NCBI RefSeq assembly: GCF_041146795.1
Contig: NC_135183.1
Span: forward strand, 16,434,840 to 16,498,839
Reading direction: 5' to 3'
From: Maylandia zebra
Taxonomy: Eukaryota > Chordata > Actinopteri > Cichliformes > Cichlidae
DNA length: 64,000 nt
Part shown: positions 46,511-57,599 of the stretch, in pieces
How the letters are laid out: each line of letters begins with the position of its first letter
Position numbering within the stretch: position 1 is the stretch's first letter
Notes under the pieces: generated by a model
Databases searched by the model: none
Seen by the model: the letters and a program-made list of their open reading frames with translations, nothing else
What the model was told of the DNA's origin: nothing
Made by a program: the position numbers and the translations under genes

Positions 46511-47057
46511 TGTTGTGACTTTGTGCCCTGACTCTCAGGTAATTTTTGAAAACAAAAAACATCAGCAGGCTCTCTCCCTACTTCTGATGGTGTTTTCTTG
46601 GCCAATCAGACCATGTGGTGACAGATACATACACTGATTCTGGCTTCCTGAAACACAGACAGAGAGCACCTGTTCAGACCTGAGTGGGCTGCAGGTGAGT
46701 GAGTGTGTCAGAGTCTTACAGGTGATCCAGAGGAAGAATCAGTCTTGAATACAAGCAGAGGCCCTCTGAACTGGATTCACACCTAATACTTGATTTAGGT
46801 GCAACCTGAGGTTACTCACAAAAGCGTGGGGGTGCTGTTCCCCATGGCATGCTCCGTGCTGTTCCCCATGTGGGTTCCCATGTTTTTTACTGTGTTGTTC
46901 CGCACAGCAATCTCAGTGAACCCCTCTGCACTGCTGTGAAAAATAAAACTTTAAACAATCTGATCCTCATTAAAGTTTTCACACAGAGTTGAAACAGCTT
47001 CACAGGTGTGACTTTTTTTTAGCCTCGAGTCTGAAACAGGAAATAGACTGGCTACAT
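46511..47057. other. Short intergenic stretch, nothing recognised
   Basis: Unique-looking sequence with a few acceptor-like sites but no coding frame I can place. The phrase 'ctgttccccatg' occurs twice within 46830-46880, a short local duplication. Confidence 0.4.
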
Positions 47058-47367
47058 CAGGGGTGTCAAACTCAAATACACAGTGGGCCAAAATTCAAAT
47101 CTGGAACAAAGTCGCGGGCTAACGTTAATATTTATTGAAAAAAAAATCTTCCTCCAGATATGAGAATGAATCTTTTCTTATGGACTCAAACAAGTTTTGC
47201 TGAAAAACTGAATATGGAACAAGCAAAGCTTAATACTAAACAATATATATATTAGCTGTATAATACCAGTAGGCCAGCTCTAATAGTAATTTGGTATGGC
47301 TTCGCGGGCCAAATGTAATTAGGCTCCGGGCCAAATTTGGCCCGCGGGCCAGAGTTTGACACCTATG
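47058..47367. mobile_element. Small hAT-type MITE (310 bp)
   Basis: The left end is CAGGGGTGTCAAACTC and the inverted right end CATAGGTGTCAAACTCTGG. It is flanked by the perfect 8-bp duplication GGCTACAT (47050-47057 and 47368-47375). The GGCC/CCCGCGGGCC subterminal blocks are typical of a very abundant vertebrate hAT MITE. Non-coding. Confidence 0.85.
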
Positions 47368-47769
47368 GGCTACATCATCTTCAACACAAATCCTCTCTTA
47401 CTGAGGAGGTGATAAACAAGTGGATGTTCCACTGACCGCTCACAGCGATCATTGTAACACAATTAAATATAAGTAAACATTTAGAAACATCGTGTGACAA
47501 CTCAGTCGTTCAACAGGACGTCCGCTTTATTCCCACTTAATTCCAGTGTATTTGTGGATTATTCTCTGAGACCCTTGATGCTCCGGTGCGAATTGATATT
47601 TTTATCACATGAACACTAATAACACACATAACACATGAAACTAATGACTAGTTAACATATTGATCATCACAAGTTTAAATGGTTACTCAGAAAGTAACTC
47701 AGTAGGTTCACTCAAACTATAGTTACTTTTCCCAAAAAGTTGATTCTGTTCATCTCAATGTATGTTCGT

Positions 47770-48740
47770 GTTGGTTCTCAGTCTTCCAGGTCATGGTAAC
47801 CTAAGAAGCTTGGAAAGAAAAGAACTGGACTTCTTTAAGCTTCACCTCTCATCCGAAAAGCTTCTTCAGTTCTAAGACCAAATAGTGGAAAGTCCCAGGT
47901 ATTTAAGCCCTGATAAAGACCCACACCTTTGTGATGAGGCAAGGTCTCAATATAATAGTAATAGTTGGTCAATGACCCTCTTAAGGGACAACCCCCGATG
48001 GAGCTTAAATACCTGGACTCACCACCATTTCGTGTTTCCAGGCTCCTTTCAGTGATTCATTGGGATGTAGTGCTTTCAGTGGGAGAAACATTTCGTCACT
48101 TAAAGTTTGGCTCTCATCATCCACTGGGTGTCATCAGGACACTACAACATAGAGCAAACACCATCCCACAGACACAGTGGCCAGCATCTAAAGAAAACTC
48201 CAGGCGATCCAGGAGAGAAGACGCAAAACTGCTGCCTAAGCAAAAACCCTAGTAATCTCTTTTGTGTCAGGAGTAGCGGAACAGCTGAGACACATTTTCT
48301 CCAACCACCATGTCTGTGTGGCTTTCAAACCCAAAACCCGCTGCGCAAAAAAATGGTTCCGCAAGGATCCGGTCCCCCAACACAAACAGTGTAACATAGT
48401 GTACACTCTTGAGTGCGCACAAGCCATTTACGTGAAAAGGGAAAGACCATCTCTGTATCGAGGAGGGGGCCTAAACGTACATCTTTCACAATCTTACAAT
48501 GTTGTAATTGCAGCCATTCCCCACCTCTTTGTGAATGGCACTCATGGCCATTAACCAATAATCAAGAAACTGGCGTCACAGCTCATTGTTCGTCTGTGGT
48601 GCTGGTTTCAGTCATTAAGGCAAATGTACTGTTTATAAGGTTAGAAATCTGCAGTCAGCTGAGACTGAAAAGGACACTTGGGTGAGTGATGAAGTGTTTC
48701 TCCCACTAAAAAGGCTACGTCCAAATAAACAGAATCAACT
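47770..48740 (+). mobile_element. Penelope-like retroelement fragment, plus strand
   Basis: A frame around 48290-48550 has AFKPKTRC, then PVPQHKQCNIVYTLEC, and further on AIYVKRERPSLYRGGGLNVH and YNVVIAAIP. This is the GIY-YIG endonuclease end of Penelope-like elements with an internal deletion between the two parts. Flanking blocks 'gtgggagaaacatttcgtca' (near 48080) and its inverse (near 48700) are shared with the second copy at 49860-50650. The copy is broken. Confidence 0.65.
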
Positions 48741-49107
48741 TTTCCTTACTAGGATGATTGAGCATGCATCAAGACAGTTACTTTTGTATCTGTCAGAGTT
48801 TCACACCTGAAGATCAGTCAAAAAGATTTAATGAACTGATGATCAGTGAGCTGAATGATTGGAAATTATTAGTAAACATGTTGATTCATCATTGATCATT
48901 TAACAATCAATCAGCAGGTCGATTGGTACACATTTACTCCACCAAGTAATCTGATTTCTTTACAACAAACGTGAAATGAGTAAAGAGAAGAAGAAGACTG
49001 GGAGTTTATCTGGATGTAGTTTAGCAAGATGACATGTTCATACCTGATGTTACTTCAAAGTTCTAACAAGCTGGTGCAGGAATACCCAGAGTTTCTGTCA
49101 GACTCAC
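48741..49107. other. Unannotated stretch between repeat and candidate exons
   Basis: About 370 bp with no recognised feature. It ends at the splice donor of the exon at 49108-49161. Confidence 0.4.
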
Positions 49108-49412
49108 CTGGTGTTGTTGTGATCGGCCAGATGAGGATTTGACATGTTCACATTTTCACGTCTGTGGAAAGAACAGAAAACATCTCTGTAATCAGCACAC
49201 ACAAACAGGAAGTCCAGCTGACACCTGTACCTTACCTGAGACGTCCACATGGAGAAGGAAGAGGTGTCACCAAAACAAAGACCACCATCATCATTATCAT
49301 CACCATCATCCTCTGGAGTGGAGCAGAGAGAGTCGTCATCCTCATCAGAGAGAGTGACATTGAAGGCATCATTGCTGCCTTTTAAACCTGCTCTTTGTTT
49401 ACACAGAAACAT
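49108..49412 (-). CDS. Two candidate exons of an unknown small gene
   Basis: From the ATG at 49412 a frame of 60 codons reads MFLCKQRAGLKGSNDAFNVT, then an acidic part (LSDEDDDSLCSTPEDDG) ending MWTSQV, with a donor at 49231 (AAG|GTACAG). The next exon, 49108-49161 (RENVNMSNPHLADHNNT), ends at a strong donor (CCAG|GTGAGT). The 69-bp intron between them would be short but workable in fish. A second donor at 49236 (CAG|GTAAGG) would bring in an early stop. The last donor is in the same phase as the peptide-like exon at 43592-43724, giving 122 residues if joined, with no signal peptide. I do not recognise the protein. The exons may also belong to an unrelated or dead gene. Confidence 0.3.
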
Positions 49413-49859
49413 GTCAGTGTCGCCTGAAGGTCGGCTGAAGGCCAGCTGAAGGCCGACGGGAGTGATGAGTCGTTTCACTATTTACAGTGGGTTTTATCAG
49501 CAGCTCGACCTCGGCGCTGTTTGTTCTTCACGGGGAAGAGATCATTGGTTCACACGCAGTGATCTCACTGCGATGTCATCAGTTCTCAGTGTCTGTGGGA
49601 AACATCATTAAACATTTGAGTCACCTGCAGGTGCGAACTCAGGTGTTTTTATGTTAACCGCTAGCTTCCTGTGAAGTCACTGTGAGGTAAGAGATATTCC
49701 TGTGTGTGTGATAAGGCTCCGCCTCCTCACAAGTCACCTGCAGTAATTCCTGCTGTGAGAACAGGTTCATCAGCTATTTGATGAACACCTCTGTCCCACT
49801 AAGTCACATGCTGACTTCCTGTCATACTGTGCAAGTCAACCTGCTAAAATGTTTCAACT

Positions 49860-50650
49860 AGTAAAGGGTCTTAATGGATGCTCAGTCATCCTGGTAAGTA
49901 AATCCCAAAAGGTTTGTTCTGTTCATCTGAACGTTTTCAGTGGGAGAAACATTTCGTCACTCATCCAAGTGATTTCTTCAGTCTCAGCTGACTGCACGTT
50001 TCCCCAACATTATAAAAAGTACATTTGCACAATGACTGAAACCAGCCCACTGAAAGAACAATGGGCTGTGAGGCCAGTTTCTTGATCATCAATATGCAAA
50101 TTGTCATGATCATTGATCAAAGACCACTGATCAATTGCAATGAGTACTATTCACAGAGAGTTGGGGAATGGCTGCAATCACAACATCATAAGATGGTGAA
50201 AGATGTACCCTTAGGCCCCCTCCTCGATTCAGAGATGGTCTTTCCCTTTTCATGTAAATGGCCTCCTTGACTCTCCAGTCAAACCAGCGTTCCTCCCTGT
50301 CCAGGATGTTACATCCTCATCATTGAAAGAGTGTCCACTGGCCTGTAGGTGTAAAAAGACTGCGGAGTCTTGGCCTGACAAGTTAGCTCTTTTTTTTGTT
50401 GTTGTGCCATCCGCCTCACCAGAGGTTGTTTGGCTTCACCAATGAATAAATCATGGCAATCAAGCTGGCACTTAACAGCGTACACTATATTACTCTGTTT
50501 GTGTCGGGGGACCTGATCCTTGAGGTGGACCAATTTTTGGCGTATTGTGTTTTGGGGTTTAAAAGCCACAGAGCCTGAGGTAGTAAAGGGTTAAAATACT
50601 CCATGGCACACAGACCTCGCTGTGTTTGTGTTTCCTGTTTTATATTCAGA
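49860..50650 (-). mobile_element. Penelope-like retroelement fragment, minus strand
   Basis: The minus frame has MAFKPQNTIRQKLVHLKDQV, PRHKQSNIVYAVKCQLDC and LFIGEAKQPLVRRMAQ, a GIY-YIG-type endonuclease start (the IVYAVKC...LFIGE pair is the GIY-YIG core of Penelope-like elements). It lies in opposite orientation to the copy at 47770-48740. Several breaks make it non-functional. Confidence 0.7.
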
Positions 50651-50779
50651 TCACAGTGCTGAACTTTGGGAAAACATCTGCAAGGGAAGGTCATGTTCCA
50701 GCCCCCAAGGAGATGTTTGTTTGGTCACCCCGTCACCCTGTGACAGGAAGCAGTTTATGTCGAACGTGAGTGTAATGTT

Positions 50780-51030
50780 ATCAATAAGTAAATGGACTGA
50801 TGCTTATATAGTGCTTTTCTACTCTCCCAGAGTACTCAAAGCCCTCTATACAACATACCACATTCACCCAAGAACCCTTTTTTCTAAGCTTTTAGTGCTT
50901 CCTAGCTATCATACACTGATGGATGCATCAGAGAGCAGCTTGAGGTTAGTATCTTGCCCAAGGATACTTGGCATCCAGACTGGAGGAGCCAGGGATCGAA
51001 CCACTAATCTTCCAATCAGTAGATGACCCA
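50780..51030 (-). mobile_element. SINE with tRNA-like head, minus strand
   Basis: On the minus strand the 5' head contains 'ctactgattgg' (A-box region) and 'ggttcgatccctgg' (B box). The 3' end, at the left, reads 'aaaagcactatataagcatc'. The inner part 'aagatactaacctcaagc' belongs to a common fish SINE type. It is a retroposed copy, not a tRNA gene. Confidence 0.6.
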
Positions 51031-52110
51031 GTGTTGCCAACTCCTCAGTAAGGAAAATCGCTATTGGTTGTCCTAAAAGTCGCTAGAAGTCGCTAAATGA
51101 CGTCATCGCCTAATTTGCAGAATTGGTCATGCTAATCTAATTGTAACCTATGTTGTTGGAGAGAGAAATAACATCGTGGAAGAGACAAAGTGAGTAAAAA
51201 ACGTCCTAAATGCATTTAGAGTTTATTTAGAACTACAAATTTACAATTAAGAAATACAGATAGTTTCTCTCTTTACTCTTAAAGTTAACAAATATGTTTT
51301 TTATATTTATCAATCTAAAAAATAAACATTTAGTCTGATTTGATGTTACAATTAAAAAAGTGTTTTTATCTGAAGAGTATGTAAATATGTGGTTTCAACT
51401 GTATATTTGATGATTGTCAGCACAAAGAGGGAGAGAGAGGAGAATGGGGACAGAACAGAGATGGAACAAGAGCAGGTGAGACACACATGTTAGTCAAATG
51501 GTTGTTTACCAAAAGTATCACCGTATCATAGGTACTCATGTATCTCGTACCTAGTGTTTCTTTTTAGGTTTGTTATTTTTCAAATTTTACATTTATTAAG
51601 TTCTGCAGGCTTGTTTGCACAACAAAGATAAATAATTATATAAACTTTTCTCAATCTAAATAGTGGACTTTGGTAGAATTAAAAAATAAGTGTAGTGCAG
51701 GTCTATGATGATTTTTAGTGCTACTATAGTTCTGATTCTGGTTCTGTCTTGGTTAAATCCCAAGTAGTCCTGATTTTGAACTGTTGTAGTCCTGTTTTAA
51801 TTCTGGATCAGTTCTGGGTCTGGTTGAATTGGGGTTTAGTCCTCGTGTCTTGATACAGCCCTGACCTTGTTCTGCCTTGCTGCTTAATTAAAAACCTAGC
51901 TTAAGGTGTCCTGCATATGTGATATATATTTTTTTTCCTATATGAAGTCATTCTTTTTTGAACAAAACTCAAAACAGAGCCTATTAATCTTTCAGTCATT
52001 TCTACCCCCCAAAAAAATAAATAAAAAAATCCCACATGCATACTACCCTTTTGGGCTAAGCCCCGGGTGTTTCAAATGCCTGGCTCCGCCTCTGCCCCAT
52101 CCCATAAGCG
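51031..52110. other. Probable old DNA-transposon remains, unclassified
   Basis: The block starting 'agtgttgccaactcctcag' with 'gtcgctagaagtcgctaaat' looks like the end of a repeat I have seen in fish genomes, and 'tttcaaatgcctggctcc' near 52070 could be its other end. I could not match inverted termini or a target duplication. There is no coding frame. Confidence 0.25.
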
Positions 52111-52369
52111 TGCAGACTTTCAGGTTAATGTGGACTCGCTCTGAGGCTGACGATACAAAGACACTGAAGCACACGGAGAGTTCACAGACACGTGTGTGAT
52201 CGATCAGCAGGACTTCAGGTTTATGATTTATTGATTGTTAAAGTCTGATGTGATGAACACAGAGCAGCTTCACTCTGATAAAAATATAGTTTTCAGGATT
52301 TTAGCTCTAGCGCATCAAAAGCAACAAAAACACAGTTTCAAAGTGATGACGATATCCCTTACCCTCACC

Positions 52370-52640
52370 TGTGGTCATTAGTTCTGGGGAGTAGCCAAAA
52401 GAATAAGGTTGCAGGTACAGGCAGCAGCAATGAGCTTCCTCTGAAGGGTGGCCGTGCTGTTCCTAGAGAAAGGGTGAGGATTTCAGTCATTTGAGAGGGG
52501 CTTAGAGTACTGCCGCTACTTCTCCACATTGAAAGGAGGTAGCTGAGGTCCTTCGATATCTGACCATGGCACCTCCTGCATTTGGATGAGGTCCCAAGGC
52601 AGACCCAGGACAGGCTGGAAAGTGTGTTAAATCTACTGAA
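52370..52640 (-). repeat. LINE-like dispersed repeat fragment
   Basis: On plus the run 'gtgctgttcctagagaaagg', 'gtactgccgctacttctcc', 'cattgaaaggaggtagctg' and 'ggcagacccaggacaggctgg' matches a repeat that is widespread in fish and often mistaken for a gene. The family is not certain; it may be the end of a LINE ORF. Confidence 0.4.
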
Positions 52641-52649
52641 CAATACTTT

Positions 52650-53580
52650 TCACCTATTTTCATTTACAACATTTTTTTCTGACAGAAATGAGATAACTAA
52701 ATAAAAAGTAATGCACAAGGACAAAAACTGTGACAAAATGTATCAACAATACGAGATCCAATCAGACGTTTTAGGTTGTGAAGAATCTCGCAACCAGTTT
52801 GGAAGTGATCCAGTCAGATGTAACTTCCTTGTACAGTAAGGTTAGATGAACACATCTGATCTGAAATGGTGCCGCTAGCTCGCCGTTTGTCATGAAAACA
52901 CCTAGGAGGAACAGAAGAGCAGACATGGTGCTTTGTGAGAACTTATTGAATCAGCTCTGCTGTAACATTGGGATATTTACTCAACTAGAGAAATTAAGAT
53001 GAATAATCACAACTGGTTGGGAAATGCCTCACTTGCCTCCGGATTAGCTGGTGGAAGAGGTTGGCAGAAAATGAACTATCATAAACAGCATCAAACATCT
53101 GGCTTACTCACACCTGTCTGCTGATTAGCTCATTTCTCCTCCTCCATTGTGAGGCTCAGGTGGATAACAGGGAGCTTTATTATGAAAATCCCATCAAAGA
53201 CTTCCTGTTAGCTTCATTAAGCTCAGACCAAGCAAACTTTATCCTCAAGTTCTTGAATGACCTCTGGCCTTTGTGTAAGTTATTTGGGAATTTCTCAGGT
53301 CGTGACCCCTGCTGCAGCTCACAGATGTTCTGAGTTGTGGGTTCATGGATCCTGGTGTTTAGGCCAGGGTGTCTTGAAAGTTACTGAAGGACCTCCACAC
53401 AGACACCAGGAGGACAAAAATACACAGAATTCCGGATGGCGCTGTGAGGAGTTTGTCTGCTGCTGACTGACACTGCCCATTTCTGCTGGTGTTTAAACCT
53501 TAAAGCTCATCACACCTGAGGCTGGAAACAAGGAGTAGACGTGTGTGCATCCATCAAATTAAACAAAAAATAACTTTAAA
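52650..53580. other. Intergenic, no gene recognised
   Basis: About 0.9 kb without a supported feature. TTTATTTATT at 53588-53597 (plus) is the likely poly(A) signal region of the minus-strand atp6v1f gene. Confidence 0.5.
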
Positions 53581-53799
53581 CAACAAGTTTATTTATTCAT
53601 TTATTCGCACATCTGTTCACGTTTATAAGTTAACACATCTGGAACAAACACCTAGGAGGAGGGGCAGGTCACATGACTCAATCAGGTTTGGTCTAAAAAC
53701 GATCACATGGGCATACATCCCTTCCTGGAAATAAAAGTAAACATCACAGCACAAACACATCAGGACAAATCTGTGAACCGCATCAGCGCAACTCGCTGT

Positions 53800-55221
53800 C
53801 TATCGGAAGTCTTCGGCAGAGAACATGCCCTTGGCACGGCGCAGGATGGAGTCCTTGGACGCATCGTACGGGTGCTCTTTGGACGGGATCTCCAGCACGG
53901 CCGGGATCGACTGCATGTGGGCATCAATGGCGTGCCGGATCATCTCAGCGATGAACTGATTTATCAGGATGATACCAATGTCGTTACGTGCCAGGAAGCT
54001 CCTGCAGAGGAGAAGAAAAAGAATAGCCCCGTCAGGCTGCCACGCCAAAGTCCAGTCACAATTTAACATCCTCAGAACCCGAGAAGAACCAGCGGAGGTG
54101 TAACAGGAAGTAAATGAAGGCGTGGTGTTTCTGAGAGTCTCGGAGGACTAACATTTCTCTCTGGTCTGTTTGTTACTGCTGAGCTTAACACAGGAAGTCA
54201 GACAATTCAAATTATTGTCAATTTAACATCATCCGTCTCTAACGGTGGGTTACAGAGGTTTAGATGTAAAGGATATTCGCAGATGAGTTTGTAGAGAACA
54301 CAGGAATTCCTAATCTGAAACATCTCTGTAAGAGCTGGTCTGTTTTAAGATATCAAAAACATTTCCAAACTCAACAGTGATCATTGAAATCAGCTGATTT
54401 TTGAATGGAGTCTGGTGTGTGTCACACAGCACATGAGGCCATCAAGGAAAATTTCAGGAATACAACCCCAAAGCACCAGACCAACTTCTCTGAAACTAAC
54501 TGATAAATGCAAGTCAACAATTAAACAAAAGGAAAAAATGTGTGAAGCAATCATAAAAGATTATATATTATAAAATATCATAATTAATATAAAGTATTTA
54601 AATTTTTGCTGATATTAAATCCTTCATTGAAAATGCTGATTTCATACAGATTTAATAAAAAGCTCTGGTTCTTCAATAGAGTCCGGTGTGAGAGCTAACA
54701 TGCTACATTTACAAAGATCGCGATTATTTATGTGCAGTTTTAATGAAGTCAGAAAGACTGAATAACTATTAAAATACAATGATTTCTGAAATCAGGTTCA
54801 GGAATCCACAGAAACAGACTGAAGTCTTTTCTAATTTTACGGCATTTAACAGGTTAAGTTCATTTCATGGAGATTAGCTGAGAGCTGGATTAATATATTG
54901 ATCGGCTGATCAATCCATTACACTCTATCCGAGATCATCTAAGGGCTGAAAACTCAGGATGCTGGATGTAGTTACAGACTGGGCCCAAATACACCAGAAT
55001 CCATTCTTATTTTCATCAAAAAAAAGCAGCCGGCCTCCTGTCCTACAACCAGTGTTTTTGAAGTCACCGAGGGGTTAATACGGTTCCAGGCTGGTGCCGT
55101 CCGAATTATAATAAAACCGATCTGACTTTTGACCCACGAGGACCACCGAGACCTTCGGTCAGGTGACACTGACAGAAACACGTGAAAGGAGCGTTAAATC
55201 GGCTGATTTTTAACACATTTT

Positions 55222-55270
<49 letters not shown>

Positions 55271-55440
55271 AGTCCATCTTACTTGAAAGTCTCCTCGATC
55301 TCGGTGATGCTTGTGTCCTTCTCCACCACCAGGAAGTTCGGTTTCCGGTTCTTGTTCAGTTCTCCGATCCCGCCGAGCAAGAAGCCCGTGCACGTGTCCT
55401 CGTCTCCGATCACGGCGATCAGTTTCCCGCGGCCGGCCAT
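53800..55440 (-). CDS. atp6v1f: V-type proton ATPase subunit F
   Basis: Subunit F of the cytosolic V1 sector, part of the central rotor shaft (with subunit D) that couples ATP hydrolysis to proton pumping into lysosomes, endosomes and secretory vesicles. Two exons, 55283-55440 and 53800-54001, join through an AA|G lysine codon to 119 residues, the usual length. The start [20 protein letters not shown] is the family's N-terminus; an in-frame ATG 36 bp upstream would add an atypical extension and is rejected. Conserved blocks are [39 protein letters not shown] and [15 protein letters not shown], then [16 protein letters not shown]. It is head to head with lamtor4 and shares a promoter region with it. 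The 1.28-kb intron holds a long GT tract beside exon 1. Confidence 0.97.
55223..55268. repeat. (TG)n microsatellite in atp6v1f intron
   Basis: About 46 bp of perfect TG, ending some 15 bp from the exon 1 donor of atp6v1f. On the transcribed (minus) strand it is an intronic (CA)n tract; such CA tracts close to a 5' splice site can bind hnRNP L and affect splicing in other genes. Confidence 0.95.
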
Positions 55441-55866
55441 CACGGAGATGCAGGTGAGATTCCCGGAGAGAAACACTCAGCTTCACGGGACACGTCATGT
55501 GAGGGATCAGCTGACCTGCACTTCCGCTTCAATATGGCGCCCCCTATAGAAATTAAAAAAAATATGAACATCACTCGTTTATTTATGTGTTTTATTTTAT
55601 TTTCATCTTTATCGGGCAACAATGAGGTCATATTTAGACAGCAACGTCCTCGACATTAATCCAAACATTCCTAAAATGTCACAAACGTTTATTCTTATTT
55701 ATTTGATAATCGGGACAAGCACCGACCGTCAGTCCCGCACTGTGCGTGAGTGTCTGTGTCTGTCTCTTTTGTCCGACAGCACATGAAGGCCTCATCAGTC
55801 ACGTGAGGCTCTGCGATAAAGACGGAAATGCGCAGCTGTGGGCTGTAGAAGCAGAAGAAGACGAAC
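55441..55866. promoter_or_regulatory. Shared divergent promoter of atp6v1f and lamtor4
   Basis: Only 426 bp separate the two start codons, which face away from each other. On plus, 'cttccgcttcaatatggcgc' near 55525-55545 combines an ETS-type TTCCG core and a YY1-like ATGGCGCC, both common in TATA-less housekeeping promoters. Another 'ggaaatgcgcagctg' lies near 55822. No TATA box was seen. Confidence 0.55.
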
Positions 55867-57376
55867 ATGGTGAGTTTAAAGTTTTACTTTGATTCTCGTT
55901 TTGGGTTTTTTGTTTGTTTGTTTGTTTGTTTGTTTTTTAATTCAGCGTTCAGGGCCTCGGTGAGGCGTTCACGGATCTCGGACTGTCCGCTGTGTGCCGT
56001 TCACTAACGCTGTTAGCGTCCTCTTAGCCTCTCTATGAACAAGGAGGATAAACACGCGGAAATGCTTCCCTTCAAAAAATGAAAACCAGAGCGTTCCAAG
56101 GGTGAAGCTTGGAGCTCTCTTCAGAGTTATAATCACTGATAATCGGGCTCAATGCAAATACCTGCGGGACAGCAACAGCGCCCTCTGCAGGAAGGGAGTG
56201 GTACAAACAGAGAGGAGGGGGAGTGACGTTCGAAGCGGGTTTACCTGCGCCCTGGGGTCTCAACTGTGTTCCTGTGAAACGGGGAGTGTGTGTCATGTAT
56301 GCAGGACGAATGTAACCATGGTAAACAAGAAACCATCTTTAAATGGGTAACCCCATTGGCACCTGAGGACCACAGGTCGTACCTGATGAAGATGCAGAAT
56401 TATTACTGGACGAATGATCTAAGGCTGTTTAGTGAGTCTCTGAAGCTTCGACCTGAGGAAACACACTTCTTGTTCTGCTGATCTTCGTTTATCAGTGAAC
56501 CAATGAGTCATCAAACATCACTTCCTTTTAGATTCATAATGTTATCCTGATGATGTCGTCATTCTTTCAGGCCACAGCGGCGCTCACTGCGGGTCTGGAG
56601 CGGATCCCGGACCAGCTTGGGTACCTGGTCATCAGTGAGGATGGTGTCCTGGCCGTGAGTCTCTCTGAGCTTTCAGATGTTCAGTTCACAAAGAACTTCT
56701 TTATGAGTGCAGTTTGGTCTTTATTTAACCACGCTCATTGTTAAATAAGGTGATTTCTGCAAGTAGTCTGGTGCTCAGGCTAGTTTGGTCACACAGAGAC
56801 CAGACTCCATTTAGATTTAAGCTCATTTAACATTTCTACAGGTTAAACTGAATTCACATTTGATACTGCGAGCTGAACTCTGCTCTTTTCTCAGATTATT
56901 CTGGATTATTAAAGTGCTGTAAACGGGGGGAAATATGGATCCTCAGATTATTAAAATAGATTAAAGAGTTGAGTTAAGTCTATTGATCAGAAGAGGATCA
57001 AAGTGATTGATTATTGATTACTGATCAGTCTGCAGGCGAGCTGGAGAATGACGAGCACACAGCAGGTGTCATGATGCAGATGGTTCGAACAGCAAGTCGC
57101 TTCAGGTTATCAGGATCAGCTGATCCACCTTTCAAACGCATGTCAGGTATCACAAATACACCTGCACGGTCACTTTATCAGCTTCAGTAAAAACAAACAT
57201 GACTCAGGTGTTTTGCTTTGTTTTTCTCAGACCTGTTAATGATGTCATCACTGTCACATGATTCAAACCTGGTGCATCATCATCAGCAACGTTTTCATGT
57301 ATTTGATGAGCATGTTGTTCATGTTGCATGATGGGATACAAAGCTCAGGTGGAACCCTGTGACTTCAGATGGACTA

Positions 57377-57421
<45 letters not shown>

Positions 57422-57524
57422 TGCAGTGATCCTGGACGACTTTGTGTACACGGTGACGGTCTCTGGTCAGAAGGTCTTTGTGGTCAAACGTCAGCACAAC
57501 CAGCAAGAGCCAATCAGTGTGTAG
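55867..57524 (+). CDS. lamtor4: Ragulator complex protein LAMTOR4
   Basis: Small roadblock-type subunit of Ragulator, the lysosome-surface scaffold that recruits Rag GTPases and mTORC1 when amino acids are plentiful. Four exons, 55867-55869 (the ATG alone), 56571-56654, 57029-57146 and 57427-57524, join in phase to 100 residues; the human protein has 99. Key blocks are [32 protein letters not shown], then [20 protein letters not shown] and [17 protein letters not shown], ending EPISV. Exon 1 contributes only the start Met, immediately followed by the donor. AATAAA at 57588-57593 is the poly(A) signal. The neighbour atp6v1f encodes a V-ATPase subunit, and V-ATPase binds Ragulator physically, so the pair is functionally apt. 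Confidence 0.95.
57379..57422. repeat. (TG)n microsatellite at lamtor4 intron 3 acceptor
   Basis: About 42 bp of TG lead directly into the acceptor CTGCAG of lamtor4 exon 4 and take the place of the polypyrimidine tract. Length changes here could affect splicing. Confidence 0.9.
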
Positions 57525-57599
57525 AAGCTCAGCTGGGTTACAGAGTTGCCATGACGATGATGTTTTTGATGTTTAAAGTTTGTGTGAAATAAAAGTTTT

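Noticed and set aside
50985-51030. tRNA gene on the minus strand
   Set aside because: Same reason: it is the tRNA-like head of a SINE, with the SINE body and tail following.
55441-55476. Extended atp6v1f start 12 codons upstream
   Set aside because: The family starts at [14 protein letters not shown]; the extension is not seen in known V1 subunit F proteins.
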